Below, piece by piece: positions 1 to 13,165 of a stretch of DNA of 64,000 nucleotides. The notes below the pieces were generated by a model. That model did no database searches, was not told where the DNA came from, and worked only from the letters and a program-made list of their open reading frames with translations. This stretch comes from Eremomyces bilateralis CBS 781.70 (taxonomy: Eukaryota > Ascomycota > Dothideomycetes > Eremomycetales > Eremomycetaceae). Each line of letters starts with the position of its first letter. Position 1 is the stretch's first letter. The position numbers and the translations under genes were made by a program. The DNA is taken from assembly GCF_010015585.1 (NCBI RefSeq), contig NW_022985079.1, positions 124,001-188,000 on the forward strand, written 5' to 3'.

Positions 1-1714
1 ATCAATCAAGGAGATTTGTGTCAAACTTGACCCTCAGCTGCGTTCTTCCAATGATCAACCCTCTGGAATCTAGCCATCTTTCTCGACAACTCCAGCCGAG
101 GGACTTGCAATAATGATCAAGGGCCAAAAAAGCTAGTGGGCTAAGTTCACATTTAGTCAGGGTGTGCTGATCAGCTTGATGCTCCTATTAGTTAGTAGTG
201 TTATTTTAGCAGGAATAATAGATGTCCAATCCATGAATGATAGCAGTAAGCAAGGGGCCTGGTCAACTAAAGAAGGGGACTTTTCCACCATACTCATTGG
301 TAGTTCACAGCCCAAATGTCTGGCTGCAGATATCAGCCCCGATCCTTCAGACTGACAACGTGTTGTCAAAGATAAGCAGCCTTCCAAAGTCTCCGTAAAC
401 CAGTTTTCGGGGTAATATCCGTTCAGCGCAGATAACGTAATACCCGTCCCAGGCAGGTTCTCGACTCTCATAAGTCGTATGAGAAAGTAAGCAGCCGGTA
501 GTCAACCGGGTTTCCATAGGCTCAAACAGTCAAAGACCAGAGAAACGGCGAGCACTGCGTCCGATGGGCCACAATGCACCAAGCCACCACCAACGTCTTA
601 CGCCAATACGCCGCACGCGCTAAGAAGCACGTCCATCTTTAGAGCCTCCGGTGCCGCCGCCGAGCGACGGGCAGCTCACAGCCCGTTGAGTGCCCTGTCC
701 GCGATCTCCCTTGTCTAAACAAGGCTAGCCAGAAGCGGGATGTTTCGAAGCCAATTGGGCAGTCCAACCAGGATATTGTTCAACCTTCCCGAAATCCGAA
801 TGCTTTGGAGCCTGGAGGAATGGGGAGGACATGCTGGGAGTCGGGACACTGCCACTCTGGGAAGACAAAGATCCAAAGCGAGATTCCCTGGCACAGTCTG
901 TGTCGATAGGGGATTCCAGGCGCTTGGGTCGGTTCTAGGAAAAGTTAGAAATTCCCATAATTAAATCACACGCATTTCCGTATGTACTCAGCCATTATTA
1001 TGTAAGGTCTGTAAGCAGTTATCCTAAATCAACAGACATCATCCCACGAGCGACGAGACCGGCACAGGGTCGGTCGAAGCGAGAGATCTGTCATTCGGAT
1101 AAAGGAAAGATTGGCGGGGTGCATGCTCCATACTTGCTCCATAGGGCTACTTGAATCTTTGGCTCAGCCTTTCATTGTTTGATATCGGTGAGAAAGGCTC
1201 GAACGATGATGACCGCGTCCTTTCGACTTTCGTGATTAATCAAGGTTGCTCTCGAGGTCGAACGGACGGTTTGTACGGAGAATCGGAGAGTTTGTATTGA
1301 CAACACTTTAGTCATAAACCAAATCGGCTTGGACTGCTGAAATCACTCCCTCTCCCGACAGCATTCACTGTTGCGGCTTCATTCATCCCTTCCATGTTGA
1401 ATTTTAATTTCCTGTTGTTTCCTTCAAATCCCAACTGTTCGCACGTTTGGACTTCGCTTTAATGACCGACACCCGCCTGCGCTATCTACATTCAAATCGA
1501 ATATATCACCGTGTTGAAGGTCTGATAGCATCGTACATAGTACGGGTTCCTCAGTGATAGATCCAAACCCAGCTTACCGCACGTCTCACTGTCCATTCAA
1601 CCGCCATCAGGAAGACAGACTAGAAGAGGAGGAGCACCTGGATACAGTGTTAAGTACTGACTTGACATCAATCCACGGTTTTAAAATCTTCAATTTCCAC
1701 ATTACGACTTCGAA
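1..1714. other. Left flank, no supported gene
   Basis: No coding gene can be supported here. A 104-codon open frame at 157-471 (-) starts with ATG but resembles no family I know and has no visible intron signals. The last few hundred bases (about 1300-1714) are probably the promoter and 5' leader of the MIF-like gene that starts at 1715. Confidence 0.5.
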
Positions 1715-2876
1715 ATGCCTCACTCGGTTTCATCTGGCGGCTCCGAGCAGAAAGGCTCCATCGATATGCCTCCGAAATGCAGCAGCAATGGCAAGGCCCT
1801 CAGTGCCCAACCATCACCAGTACAAGAGCACTTCTCAACCGAGGAGCTACAGAGGGACCAACAAAGAGCTGGGGAGCGAGCGAAACGACTCGACACGAAG
1901 CGACGGACGCAGTTCTTCGAAGATCAATTCCGGTATAAGGCAGGAGACAGCTCGGGCAGAGAGAATGCGTTGAATAATTCCCCCGTGGTTGCAGACCTCC
2001 GGACCAATGTGATCGTACGTTCTTCCATGCTCTGCTTCTTTACCATCCAGAGAAAGTTCGTGACTGACAAGATGGCTTCAACCGCAGGTTAAAGACGAAT
2101 ACAGCCTCGTCACCGATCTGTCCAACACCCTCTCTGGCCGGTACCGCCGTTCCGAGTCGTCCATCATGGTCAACCTCGAGCACTCCGCCTGCCTCATCCT
2201 CGGCGGTTCGTTTGAGCCCGGATATCTCCTCACCATCACCGCCTGTCCCTCCCTTCTTCAACCCGCCACCAACAAGCGAAACGTCGCACTCCTCCAAAAG
2301 TACCTCACCGATCTCCTTGGTGTGTCCGCCGATCGAGGCATCATCAAATTTGTCGCCATCCCGGACGAATGTCTGGCCATCTCCGGCCGTACGGTCCGCT
2401 CGGAGATCGAGCGTCTCCAAGGCAAAGAGCCCAGGGAGGAACCGACGGACAAACCCACCTTAGCCAACCGAATGAGCAGAAACTTAAGCAACCGGAGGAA
2501 GTCCCGGAAATCAATGACACTCAAACCACAACCCTCCGGAATTGACCGCATCACACCTCCTCTTCCCAGTCCCGTGCCGTCACGTACTCCATCTTCCCCT
2601 GAACCCCCGAAGACCGGGTATTCCAATGGAGATGTAAGAGGACCGAAGCCGAATGACTCTTCAATGAAGACGAATTCATATGCAGACTCGGCCATTGGAC
2701 CTACCGACCTCGGACGCAACCCATCATCAGTTTCGAACCAGGCCGGCGCTGGAGCTCATCATCACGCACTGCCGAAATTCAAGCCACCACCCATCCCGAA
2801 AGATCGGGCAATGGTGGAAGATAAGGCGGTTCGCAATCGCAAGAGTCTAAGAGATATATTCAAACGGAAACAGTGA
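1715..2876 (+). CDS. MIF-like tautomerase-superfamily protein
   Basis: Two exons, 1715-2014 and 2088-2876, encode 362 residues. The 73-nt intron (gtacgt...cgcag) is phase 0 and joins TNVI to VKDEY. Residues about 94-220 match the macrophage migration inhibitory factor fold: the strand at TNVIVKDEY, the helix SNTLSGRYRR, the strand SIMVNLEHSACLILGGSFEPG, the NKRNVALLQKYL helix and the ADRGIIKF strand. Known MIF and dopachrome tautomerases use an exposed N-terminal proline as catalytic base. Here the domain is internal, follows a charged N-terminal segment of about 95 residues, and has no proline at the equivalent point, so tautomerase activity is doubtful. The C-terminal third (about 230-362) is proline/serine-rich and disordered and ends in a basic tail (KSLRDIFKRKQ). 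Function is unknown; fungal members of this long MIF-like family are known only from sequence as far as I am aware. The start at 1715 is the first ATG in frame and gives the charged helix EELQRDQQRAGERAKRL. Confidence 0.85.
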
Positions 2877-3798
2877 GATGGAGATGCAGATCTTCACACT
2901 GTATACATACAAACATTCGGTTTATTGTTTAGGAAAGCGGGAGAACTGGCGCTTACCTGATACCCAGTCCTTTGTTAGATAGGGATAAAACATTCTCATC
3001 AATTCTTCCTGAGTGTGATTGTTCTTTGCCTTTGACGGCCTCCCCTAGCCTGCGTATACGGTATCTCTGGAGAAGTAGGTAGCAAGGCGAAACAGAGGTA
3101 ACAATAAGCTCTTTCGACGCCTTGGGCGTGCTTGTTAGTCCATTTTATGATCGCATCCCTTCTAGATGGAGGAGCTGATCTTGCTGTACGGATTCATTAA
3201 GCCAGTTGGTGCGTCAATGAATACTGAAGCTGATGAATGATATACAGCCCTACAGATACACGATACTGATATGACGACAAGGCGACAAGGCGACAAGGTA
3301 TTAGTCGAATCAGTCACGTGCGGTATCGGAACCCTGCCCAGCAACAACATTTACCAAACGGATCACCGCAGTGAAGTTCACAGGTTCGCTCATCAACAAT
3401 CAGTCAGTTAGCAGCACACACGAACCTGTGGCTCCCTTGCAGCCTCCATAATCAACATATCCCAACAACGGCTTCTGCCACCAGAACTCCACGGGGCTGC
3501 GTACGGTTCATCAGATACCGTACCGTAGTCACCACCGCAACCCGCCATCCAACACTCCCTCCATGGACCGACGCCGCTCGACTCGATTAGGATCGTCTCG
3601 TTTTCGCGGAACAAAGTTCAACTGATCCAGGGTTCCCTGGGCTGGGATATCTAGCTCTGGGAGTACTGAATACACAAGGGAGGAAGACAGGAGGCCGCGC
3701 AACGCGACGGAGGGACGATACGCTGCAGGAAAGAAAACTTGTGAAGAAGACTGGGAGGAAGTTACAGAGTGTGTCTATGCATTAACTGGCATAGAAGC
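2877..3798. other. Intergenic gap with a tandem 8-mer
   Basis: This holds the 3' flank of the MIF-like gene and the promoter and leader of the Est1-like gene. Three perfect head-to-tail copies of cgacaagg lie at 3275-3298. I see no coding potential with family resemblance. Confidence 0.5.
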
Positions 3799-6795
3799 AT
3801 GGAACCAAATGTTAAGAAAATCGGGGATGGTGTGAGGTAGGTCCTTGTTCAGGATGATTTTTATTCCTTGTTACTCTACTATGCAGGCACGGGTTTTCGA
3901 ATATAATTGTGCTAATCGATATATATGATAATAGGAACTTGAAACATCTCGAAGATGTTATAGTTGTGACCCTCTCAAATGAGACTGCGACTATTCCGGA
4001 TCTTCTCTCACGGCTGTCAGCCTGCCATTCTGCTTGGTCCGATGCTCTTAGTCACAATGTGGACCTTGCCCTTGATGAGGTGTCTCATGCACGACTCTGG
4101 GAAGTGCACTCAAAGGTTAATAAGGGCTTCCGTGGGTGGTTGAAGTCCGTGAGTAGTCGTTCGGCGAAGAACAAAGTCGTAGAACAACGGAAACTATTCA
4201 CGAGCTATGTTGAGTTCATCAAGGAATGTCAGCGCTTCTACCGGAACTATATCCTTTTACTGGATGACGCATGTGGTGGTATTTCCGAGTTGAAGGATGT
4301 GGTGGCTACTTGGAAGCGGCACCGTAAGTATTCGCCTACGTCGCGTTTAAAAGCGCCCAGCGACATCTTTAGACTAACAAGTAGCAGACCACCCTGCGGG
4401 ACCCGCATTGAACATTCCGCTCGAACTACAGCCGCATGCCTTGCGCACTGCACACCTTTCGCTCATCCACCTCGGCGACCTCTCCCGCTATCGTGCTAGC
4501 TCCACGCCTGCAAAAGAGCGCAAGTGGGAACCGGCCGTTGGCTACTACACCCGCGCTTCCTCTCTGATGCCATCCGAAGCCCATGCCCATAATGGTCTCG
4601 CCGCTATCGCTTACGAGGAGCAAGATCACTTCCGCGCAGTCTACCACCTGTTCCGTACATTGACGGTGGAGCATTCGGTGGGGACAGGAAATCTTGAGAA
4701 AGAGTTGAGAAGGATCGAGCTGGCTCATGGCCGCGGGGAATTAATGGCCGGTGGAAAGGGTGATGGCAAAGAAGGAAAGGAAATCAAGGCTCTGCTCGCT
4801 TGGTTCTTGAGGTTGCAGGCGGGCTATTACTCGGCCGAGGAGTTTCCGCAGAGAGAGGCGCTGGAGAGGGAGGTACTCAGCCAGCTTAAGATTCAGGTGA
4901 AGAAAAGGCCGGTGGAGAGCACGCTGTTCAAAGTCGTGGTGATCAATCTGGCGGCGGAACACGTTGCGACCGAGAGGTTGCGAGGTATGTATTCAACTCC
5001 ACAACCTTCGTCTTGTCATAGCATTCCTGACAATAGTGCTCCTAGCCCTGGGTGCGTCAGCGACCGATAATCACCGCCAGTCTGTCTTGCACCTCATCCG
5101 GTTCAACATTTGCACTTTCACACTTCTGCTCGAGCTGCTTCGCGATGAATTGGATCGGGTCAAGGGCGAGGATGTCAAATCAGGAGCTCCCTCCGGCACT
5201 TCAAGGCGCTCACTCGCCGATAGGCTCAGCAGTCTTTCCCGTCGCGTGCTTGCACTCCTCCACCTTTATTCCGCCTGGTTCTCCATGAAATGGTCGATTC
5301 TGCCCCAGCTTCCCGATCCATTTCTGGTTGCGAAGTCCCGCGAATTGTGGGCTGTATACGCAGCGACGCTGACCGCGATTGCGAAGCAGTTTCCTGCACC
5401 GGAATTGCCAGCAGCCGAATATCTGCTGCAGGAGGAGGCGGATTTGGTTGGTTTTGTCCCGTTCGCTGAAAGCTCGAGCAGAATTTGGGAGAAAGATGGA
5501 GTCAAAAAGCCAAGGAAAAGTGACTCAGATAAAGGGCTCGGAGCGGATGGCGAGATGCTTGCTCGACTGCGAGAGATCTTGGTGAGCGGACTGGAGTTGA
5601 TGGTATCGGAGGTGAGTTTCGCACGAAGCACCAATGCTAAAATCGTTTCCACTAACAACAATCACCACAGGGTTCTCCGTTGGAGTTAGATAATGATGGC
5701 CAATTCCTCTATAAATCTGCCGACGGACTGGATAACATGCTCCCTGCGCCGATCCATGAACCAGAGCCACCGAAAACATCGAAGGCTGACGTTACCAACC
5801 CCTCGAGACGAGACACCTCGAAACGAGTAGCACCCTCCGAGTCTGGCTCAGTTGTCACAGTCACCAAGGATGCTTACATGACGCGAATGGTCCACAACCT
5901 TGTTGATGATGAAGACCCAGTCAACCCCCCGCCTACCAATGTGCCCCCTCTGACGAAGCCATTACCGTCAGCTCACCAATCCTTCGAGAACTCCCCTTTC
6001 CAAAGCACAGCACAGTTCGGAGCGCTCCCTGCGAATGCGCCATTCCGGGTCTCCGATCTGGTTGACAGCATTACTTCTCGCAACAGAGCTCCATCTGGCA
6101 CTCAAGCCTACTCATTATCTTTCTCACCAGGTCTCGGCACGACACCACACAATGGCTCTCCTGTCGTCCCGTCCGCTCGACAGCTCGGCGCCTCACCATT
6201 CCAACGCCCCTCCTCCTCCTTCTCCTTCTCCAACGAACGAGCCGCCGAAATCTGGGGCACTCCCGCTGGCATCGGCAGTCCGATTCACAGCCGTGTCCCC
6301 GCCCCGACCGCCACCGGCCGCAGCTCCCTCAGCCTCCACGACTCCTTCGACCAACTCGACCTCTCCCCCTCCCTCCGCGATCTCCCCATTTCCAACTACC
6401 GATCCCCGCCCCGAGGGCGCGCGCAGCCGCACTACGCCCCGGCGCACTCCCGCAACGACTCGCGCGACTCGACCGGCTCGGCGTTGCTGCTCCAGGAAAA
6501 CACTTGGAATTATGCGGTAACGCCGGCGCCGATGCTTGGGACGACGGGGAGTCCGAGGGGGTGGGGAGGGAACGGAGGGTGGGGTGGGCAGATGGGCGGG
6601 AATGAGAACGGACACGTTGGGGAGAACGGACACCCTAGTGGGAGCGGGTGGGGTGGACAGCCCCGGCTGAGCCCGAATACAGGAGCTTATGGACAGGGAC
6701 TTGGCGTCAATGGAAGTGGTGCGTTGGATGGGCAGATGAGTCGGAGTTGGAGTGGACATGGGGCGGTGGGCAGCGGAATGGGACATGGAGGGTGA
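3799..6795 (+). CDS. Est1/SMG7 family protein (telomerase-activating / NMD factor)
   Basis: Proposed exons are 3799-3836, 3935-4323, 4388-4984, 5046-5611 and 5671-6795, giving 904 residues. Introns carry GT...AG with branch-like gctaatc, gactaac and cctgac. A shorter first intron (3837-3886) also keeps the frame and would add 16 residues; the longer one is preferred because gctaatc sits about 20 nt before its acceptor. The N-terminal half is the Est1/SMG7 14-3-3-like TPR domain: an acidic/hydrophobic helical region, then LNIPLELQPHALRTAHLSL and GDLSRYR, and a TPR pair from about residue 188 (KWEPAVGYY..., HAHNGLAAIAYEEQDHFRA). The Est1 DNA/RNA-binding region follows (HLIRFNICTF, about 345-450). 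Residues from about 560 on are Ser/Pro/Gly-rich and disordered. Family members bind phosphorylated Upf1 in nonsense-mediated decay or the telomerase RNP; which role applies here cannot be told. Confidence 0.85.
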
Positions 6796-7361
6796 GGGAG
6801 ATCTCGGATATGGGGGATTTCGATCAACCACCAAATGCCAAAGCGGCAACGCTGCTGCAATCCGCGGCAGTTGCGTGGACCTCCTCACTGCGAGTGATGA
6901 GCTTTCCGTAGGGTCGGCAATTTGCGCTTCCAGCACCCTGTACCCGACGGCACGCCCGTTTGCCGGTTCCAGGTTGCATTTCTGAGATGGAAAGGTGGGA
7001 AGGAGGAGGTCCAGGTTCCAGACGAACCGGTTTGTTGTTGGGCGCTAAATTGTCGACTGCCCGTCACTTAGTTCGAGGGTGCACTTGCTATATTTGCAAG
7101 GTGGACTTCAAATTGCATTCCAAGTGTCCTCTACTTTTCTCGTCAAGGTAGTCAAATACATTATCGTGCAACCCGTCCCTCATGTGGCCGAATATGCACT
7201 GTTCCTTTTCCGTCTTATCACAAGCCGTCTTTGCTGGCACGCAAATGTTGAATGCGTGCCCTGGCTCTAAATCCCCCCGAAAACCCTAGCCTTCTATGGC
7301 TGCATTCCAATATTTTGTTGAACCGCGACCCTTAGAACGCCATAATGATGAAAGTGCAGGC
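6796..7361. other. Convergent 3' intergenic region
   Basis: The region lies between the stop codons of the Est1-like gene (+) and adenosine kinase (-) and probably holds both 3' UTRs. No gene or clear structure was seen. Confidence 0.5.
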
Positions 7362-8585
<1,224 letters not shown>

Positions 8586-9833
8586 TGTGGATGTGGTGGA
8601 TGTTGTGTAGAATGAATGAATGCAGGATTTGAAGCTTGATATTGGTGTAGGAAGTGGTTTAGGAAGAGTGAAGCGGGACGGCTTTGGTGGAGGGACCCTC
8701 CGAGCTCGGACGGAGAAAGCTGATCGACGTAATCTTGGGAGCGAGCTTAATCTCAACGTCGGTCTTTCTAATATCATGGCCTTTGTCCGGGTGGATCAAT
8801 CTACACTTTGTCGACTCTTCGGCATCGTAGGTAATATCCAATCTATCTACGGTAGGATTCGAGAATTTGGATACACCGTTGCGCCTTCCTGTCGACGTCG
8901 TCGGCATTCCTCTACGATCACCAGATCATCTCATCATCGGATTATGGCTCGGCAGGTCATCCCGATTTAAGAGGCTCTGCATAATAGAAGACGTTCAAGA
9001 GCTAGGAAGGATGTGGTCCTGGATAGCCCTCTACTGGTGTTCTTGTGCAACATTGGAGGTCCTTACTCAATCCTGATGTTCAATCATGACACCTCCGCTC
9101 ATGACCGGGAGACCCATGAATAGTATAGCATTGGACTTTCCTTGGTGTGTACTGTTTGATTGCTTCATATTTTATCGCTATCATGTTTCCTGTCCCCAAT
9201 AGTAAACGGCGTCTTTTTAGAAGGCTTTGAGGAGTTGGCATTATCAGTCCTTCGTCGGCCCTCAACATCCAATTGCTTTTGCAAAATCTCCAGCATAGCA
9301 GACGTGATGGAGCATTAAGCAGATTGAACCCAATGAGTCTTAAAGGAGTTCTAGGATGTTCATAGCCTGTCTATTGACAGCCTGCAGTTATGGAAAGGGG
9401 CTTCTCGGCCGTGTGGCTATCCAGGAGTGATCAAATTCATGACACTCGGCACTCGGCATCCATATCTGGCATCTGCGAAGGCGGAAACCTATCTGTCTAA
9501 GAGATTATATAATGATCTCTGCTTCACACAGATGTAAAGTCTCCAGCCGCACATTTGCCGCATTTCACCTAGCAACGAGCCACACCACCAAAGCATTGAT
9601 CGGCTGTGACAACAACAGCAAAGTGAATTAAAATGTTATTCAGAGAAGTGAAGTGATTGTTGTCCATGGACTGCTCCCCTATTCCTAAACAAACATTGCC
9701 CTGAGTTTCGCTTTCAAAGTCTTCACACTTTCTTCTATATCTTCTTCTCTGCTACAACCTAACCCGCACTCCCTTGAGGAAACTATATTACTTTGCTTCG
9801 AACTCTGCTTTATTTCGAGAACAATTCATCAAG
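8586..9833. other. Divergent promoter region
   Basis: This stretch separates the starts of adenosine kinase (-) and the secreted Ser/Thr-rich protein (+), so it should hold both promoters. A pyrimidine-rich tract (about 9705-9770) lies just before the second gene. I found no gene here. Confidence 0.5.
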
Positions 9834-10863
9834 ATGAAGTTCATACTGTCTAAATCTGTCATTTTCCATGCCATGGTCATGCTTATCGCTTTCGCGGCCC
9901 TTGGGCTCGCTTTCGTCAACCCCGGGGATGCCATCCATGTTGATCACGATGGTCCAGTCCGACCGGCGTCTCTGGAGATGATGGTGCCTCGACAAGAGAA
10001 CGCAGCGCTTGATAGCAGGTAAGTCCGCATAGTTCTGCAGAGTATTCCGCGATTTTCACTGACAATTGCCCCGGCATGGCGCGCAGCCAGCTATGCGGCG
10101 AACTCTCCCTTGCTCCTAACTGTCCAGCCATCGTCGAAAAGAGACAAGACGACCATGCGGACATGTGGCCGAATGAAGTCGAGACGGTCACTGCCACCTC
10201 AGTCGTATGGACGGTCGAGGCCATCACGAGCACTGTGACCACCCGCGTCTCTGTAAGCAGCGCCCCCAACGGTCTGGTGTCCGACGTTTCGTCCTGGACT
10301 AACAAATCTCCTCTACCTCTATAGCAACCCAACACTTCCCAACCCGCCAGCACCGACAGCAAGACGTCCAGCTCTTCGAGTACAGCACGCTCTCGTAGCA
10401 CTACACTTACTCAAACCTCCACATCGGAACACCTTGGCCACTCCACCGAAACGACCTCCACCCAATCTGCTTCAACCAAATCATCCTCCGCCAAATCGTC
10501 CTCCGTCAAATCGTCCTCTACCCAAGCGCCAACGATGGCTACGTTAACCTACACCACCACCGTCTGGGTCGGTGAGACCACCACCACGGTCCTCGTGACC
10601 CGTTCCGCTACGGCCAACACCACAACGATTCAGTCTGCAAGCCAGTCTGCATCATCGAGCAGCGGACGCGCTACGGTGTCGTATGGGGAGTCGGGAGCAG
10701 GTAAATATTCCACCCTCATTCCACCCTCTCCACTTTGAAGGAGGAGGAGAAACCAAACCAACAGTATACAGGTACTATCAAGCATACCGGGGAGTGCACT
10801 GCGATCTTTGTGCTGGGTGCCGTGGTGGCATTAGCAGTTGGGATCGGGGGATTCTGGTTCTAA
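9834..10863 (+). CDS. Secreted Ser/Thr-rich protein with C-terminal membrane anchor
   Basis: Four exons, 9834-10018, 10087-10252, 10325-10700 and 10772-10863, encode 272 residues; introns are 68-72 nt. I recognise no family. Residues 1 to about 34 form a hydrophobic signal sequence. A Lys-Arg pair at 80-81, preceded by a small Cys-containing stretch (QLCGEL..NC), could be a Kex2 site. From about 90 to 240 the chain is rich in Thr and Ser, with short repeats of the type SSAKSSSVKSSST and T-V-T-T strings. This is typical of heavily O-mannosylated fungal cell-surface proteins. The last 21 residues (252-272) are hydrophobic and end the protein directly after the membrane span (GIGGFWF). That fits a GPI-attachment signal, with small residues (GESGAG) upstream, or a tail anchor. 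The ATG context (atcaagATGaag) is good. It is probably a cell-wall or plasma-membrane protein. Confidence 0.7.
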
Positions 10864-11784
10864 TATGGACTTGTCTAGCGGACATGGCTCGAAGAGTACA
10901 CGTTTTAGCGGTGCATTGCGCTAGGTGTTCGGAGGCGTATATAAGAGGCGAAACGGGGTTGCTCCGATTACTTCCTTGATAATTCTCACTGGATTAGGGT
11001 AGAGCGGGCTCCTTCCAGTTTCAATTCTCTCGATTTCCACTTACCAAGCTGATTACCACTGTGTTCACCGCTTTTCCTACCTATCGATGTCTATGATCGT
11101 TTCCAGTTAAAGCAGGAGGAAAACTCTATCCATTTTCCAAATAATAACTATCAAGTGTCGAAGATCAGTTCCACTGTCAAATCCTAGGATCGATAATGAC
11201 TCGCGCCTCAGTGATTTTGGTCTCAGTGGCATTGTCAAGACGAGCCGGGACTGTGGCATTGGATGGCACATTTCGAACAGTGGATGGGGGAAGCGGAAGT
11301 TCTTGGCAGTTGACTTGGTGCAAAACTCCGCCTCCTGGAAGCCACGCCCGCTCCCCTTTCTCTTCCCCCCTCTGCACATCACATAACCCCTGGACCTTGG
11401 CTGTTCGAAATGACGGGCGGTGCAGCAACCCATAAGCAGACTCTGCCCGAATCAATGGCTAGATGCAATGCCATGCATACTCCCACGTCGACTGATCGTT
11501 CACAAGCTCTTTCAAATCCAATATAAATATATTATCGATGCTTTCTGGAATCCTGCATCCGACCTGCGCAAACTGATTCCCCTAGCCTAGAATGGTCAAT
11601 TCCATGGCTGTTCCCAATTCCTGGGAGAAGGCAGATAACCAGGTCATGGCCACCAGTTCTCGCTCGAGCTGTGCCCAACCTCCTTCTATCTCATGTATCC
11701 AGGACGGAAGACGTTCGCGGGTCGTTTTCAGATCCTTCATCGTCTGTTCGCGCTACGTTGTTAGCAAGATGTATAGTTAGGAGA
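10864..11784. other. Intergenic gap
   Basis: Open frames here, such as 11107-11433 (-), overlap each other on both strands and show no family resemblance or splice structure. I see nothing that can be supported. Confidence 0.4.
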
Positions 11785-12640
11785 ATAGCCCATTGTTGGA
11801 GCACGCAATCGCTACCACAAAATGGGCCACCAAAGGCTACCACACTTTGCGGCATGGGTCCAGCTTTTTTTCCGCCTACTGGCGATGAATGCGGATCTTG
11901 GACTTCTCGTGCTGTCTGCCTATACGCAGCTCAAGTTTGGCAACAGATGCATGTCGCCTATGTGGCAGTAAGTTCAGTGATATCAGAATGTATTCGCCAA
12001 GATTACCTTGATAACAGTTTATAGGGTGTGGGGGGGCTTTTACTGGACATATCCGAGTTTGTTGCGCTCTCGGCTTGGACAAACCTCGGTCTAAAACGGT
12101 TGCCATCTCAATGTCTTATCATCGCCGAGATATTCGCGACCGCTTTTTTTGTCGTCAGTGTTATCTTTTTGGCGTTGAGCACCCTGTGCCACGAATGCCA
12201 AATTCCTATGCCGATCGATACAAGCGAACCTTATATTTTGGCAATGATTTATTTAACCGTATCGCTTAGGTTAGCTCCTTCACTCCTTGCAGTCCATGTC
12301 CGCTGTGTTCTAAACTGCTGCTGTCCACGGAGACTATCCACGCGAAAAGAAACAACTCTATTGGGTTGCAGAGTGCCCCAACGACCTGAACCCACCAGCG
12401 CGAGCCACGGCACATACGATCCGTTCAAAGAGCCTGGGAAGTGTCCTGAACCTGCGTTGGCAGTACATATAGCGTGGAAAGAAGGTCTTCGACAGCTGGA
12501 CTTATCATTATCGTGCAGACTGGGCCGAAAGTGTTACGGATTGGCTCAATCGTCCCATGCGCCATCGAGGATAGGAGGACGTAGTTGGTATATCGTGGAT
12601 GGAGCGTTGAAAGCGTGAATGGAACCTCTGATTCTGCCGA
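11785..12640 (+). pseudogene. Possible decayed protein-coding gene of unknown family
   Basis: Several stretches in changing frames on the plus strand read like folded protein rather than chance translation. A run around 11830-11970 includes VLSAYTQLKFG. A possible intron (gtaagt at 11969 to ttatag at 12024) leads to GGFYWTYPSLLRSRLG. Then, in another frame, around 12075-12266, comes a segment containing ADRYKRTLYFGNDLFN. Near 12480-12560 there is a segment containing YHYRADWAESVTDWLN. No frame stays open across the whole stretch. I cannot name a family, and it could be either a host gene relic or part of a mobile element. This is inference from the look of the translations, so confidence is low. 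Confidence 0.25.
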
Positions 12641-13165
12641 AGCAATGATGGAACGGAATTAATGGATAATATTTCATAAAGTGACACTCTGGTACTAGTT
12701 AGATTAAGAACTTGGGATCTGATAGTCTGTAAATCTCTAGTTTTCTACCTCAGAGAATTAGCAGTAATAGAACGCATTCAAGGCGAAACTTAACCATGAA
12801 ATACCTTCTAAGCATGAGCGTCTATCGTCAGAAAAGCTATAGTCATTAGGTTGTGGTGTCGTTCAGCTTGATATCGACCATGGAGTACCTTTGCAGGGTT
12901 CAATGCAGTTGGCATTACCATCCTCGGACCGAACCGCTTCCCCGCAAAATCTGTGGGTACGACAGAACAGACATCATGAACACTTGAATAGCCATTCAAA
13001 GATAATAAAGCAGAGGTTGGAAATCGACTTATAAATATGTGACCAAGTAATTTAAAGCAAAGGATCCATTGAACGCTGTAAAACCGCATATAACCAAGCA
13101 ACCCTTCCATCAACCACGAAACTCCCAATCCAGTAGAAAGAGCTCGGAACCATCCCATATCCACC
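12641..13165. other. Promoter side of acyl-CoA carboxylase gene
   Basis: No gene is seen. A 194-codon open frame on the minus strand (12808-13392) runs into the carboxylase exon and is antisense to it. The region should hold the promoter of the gene that starts at 13166. Confidence 0.4.

Noticed and set aside
2212-2719. Open frames overlapping the MIF-like exon on both strands
   Set aside because: They are shadows of the MIF-like reading frame, which alone has family similarity and a matching intron.
6193-6936. A 247-codon frame on the minus strand
   Set aside because: It is antisense to the Ser/Pro/Gly-rich end of the Est1-like gene; the Pro/Arg/Gly bias is a mirror of that composition.
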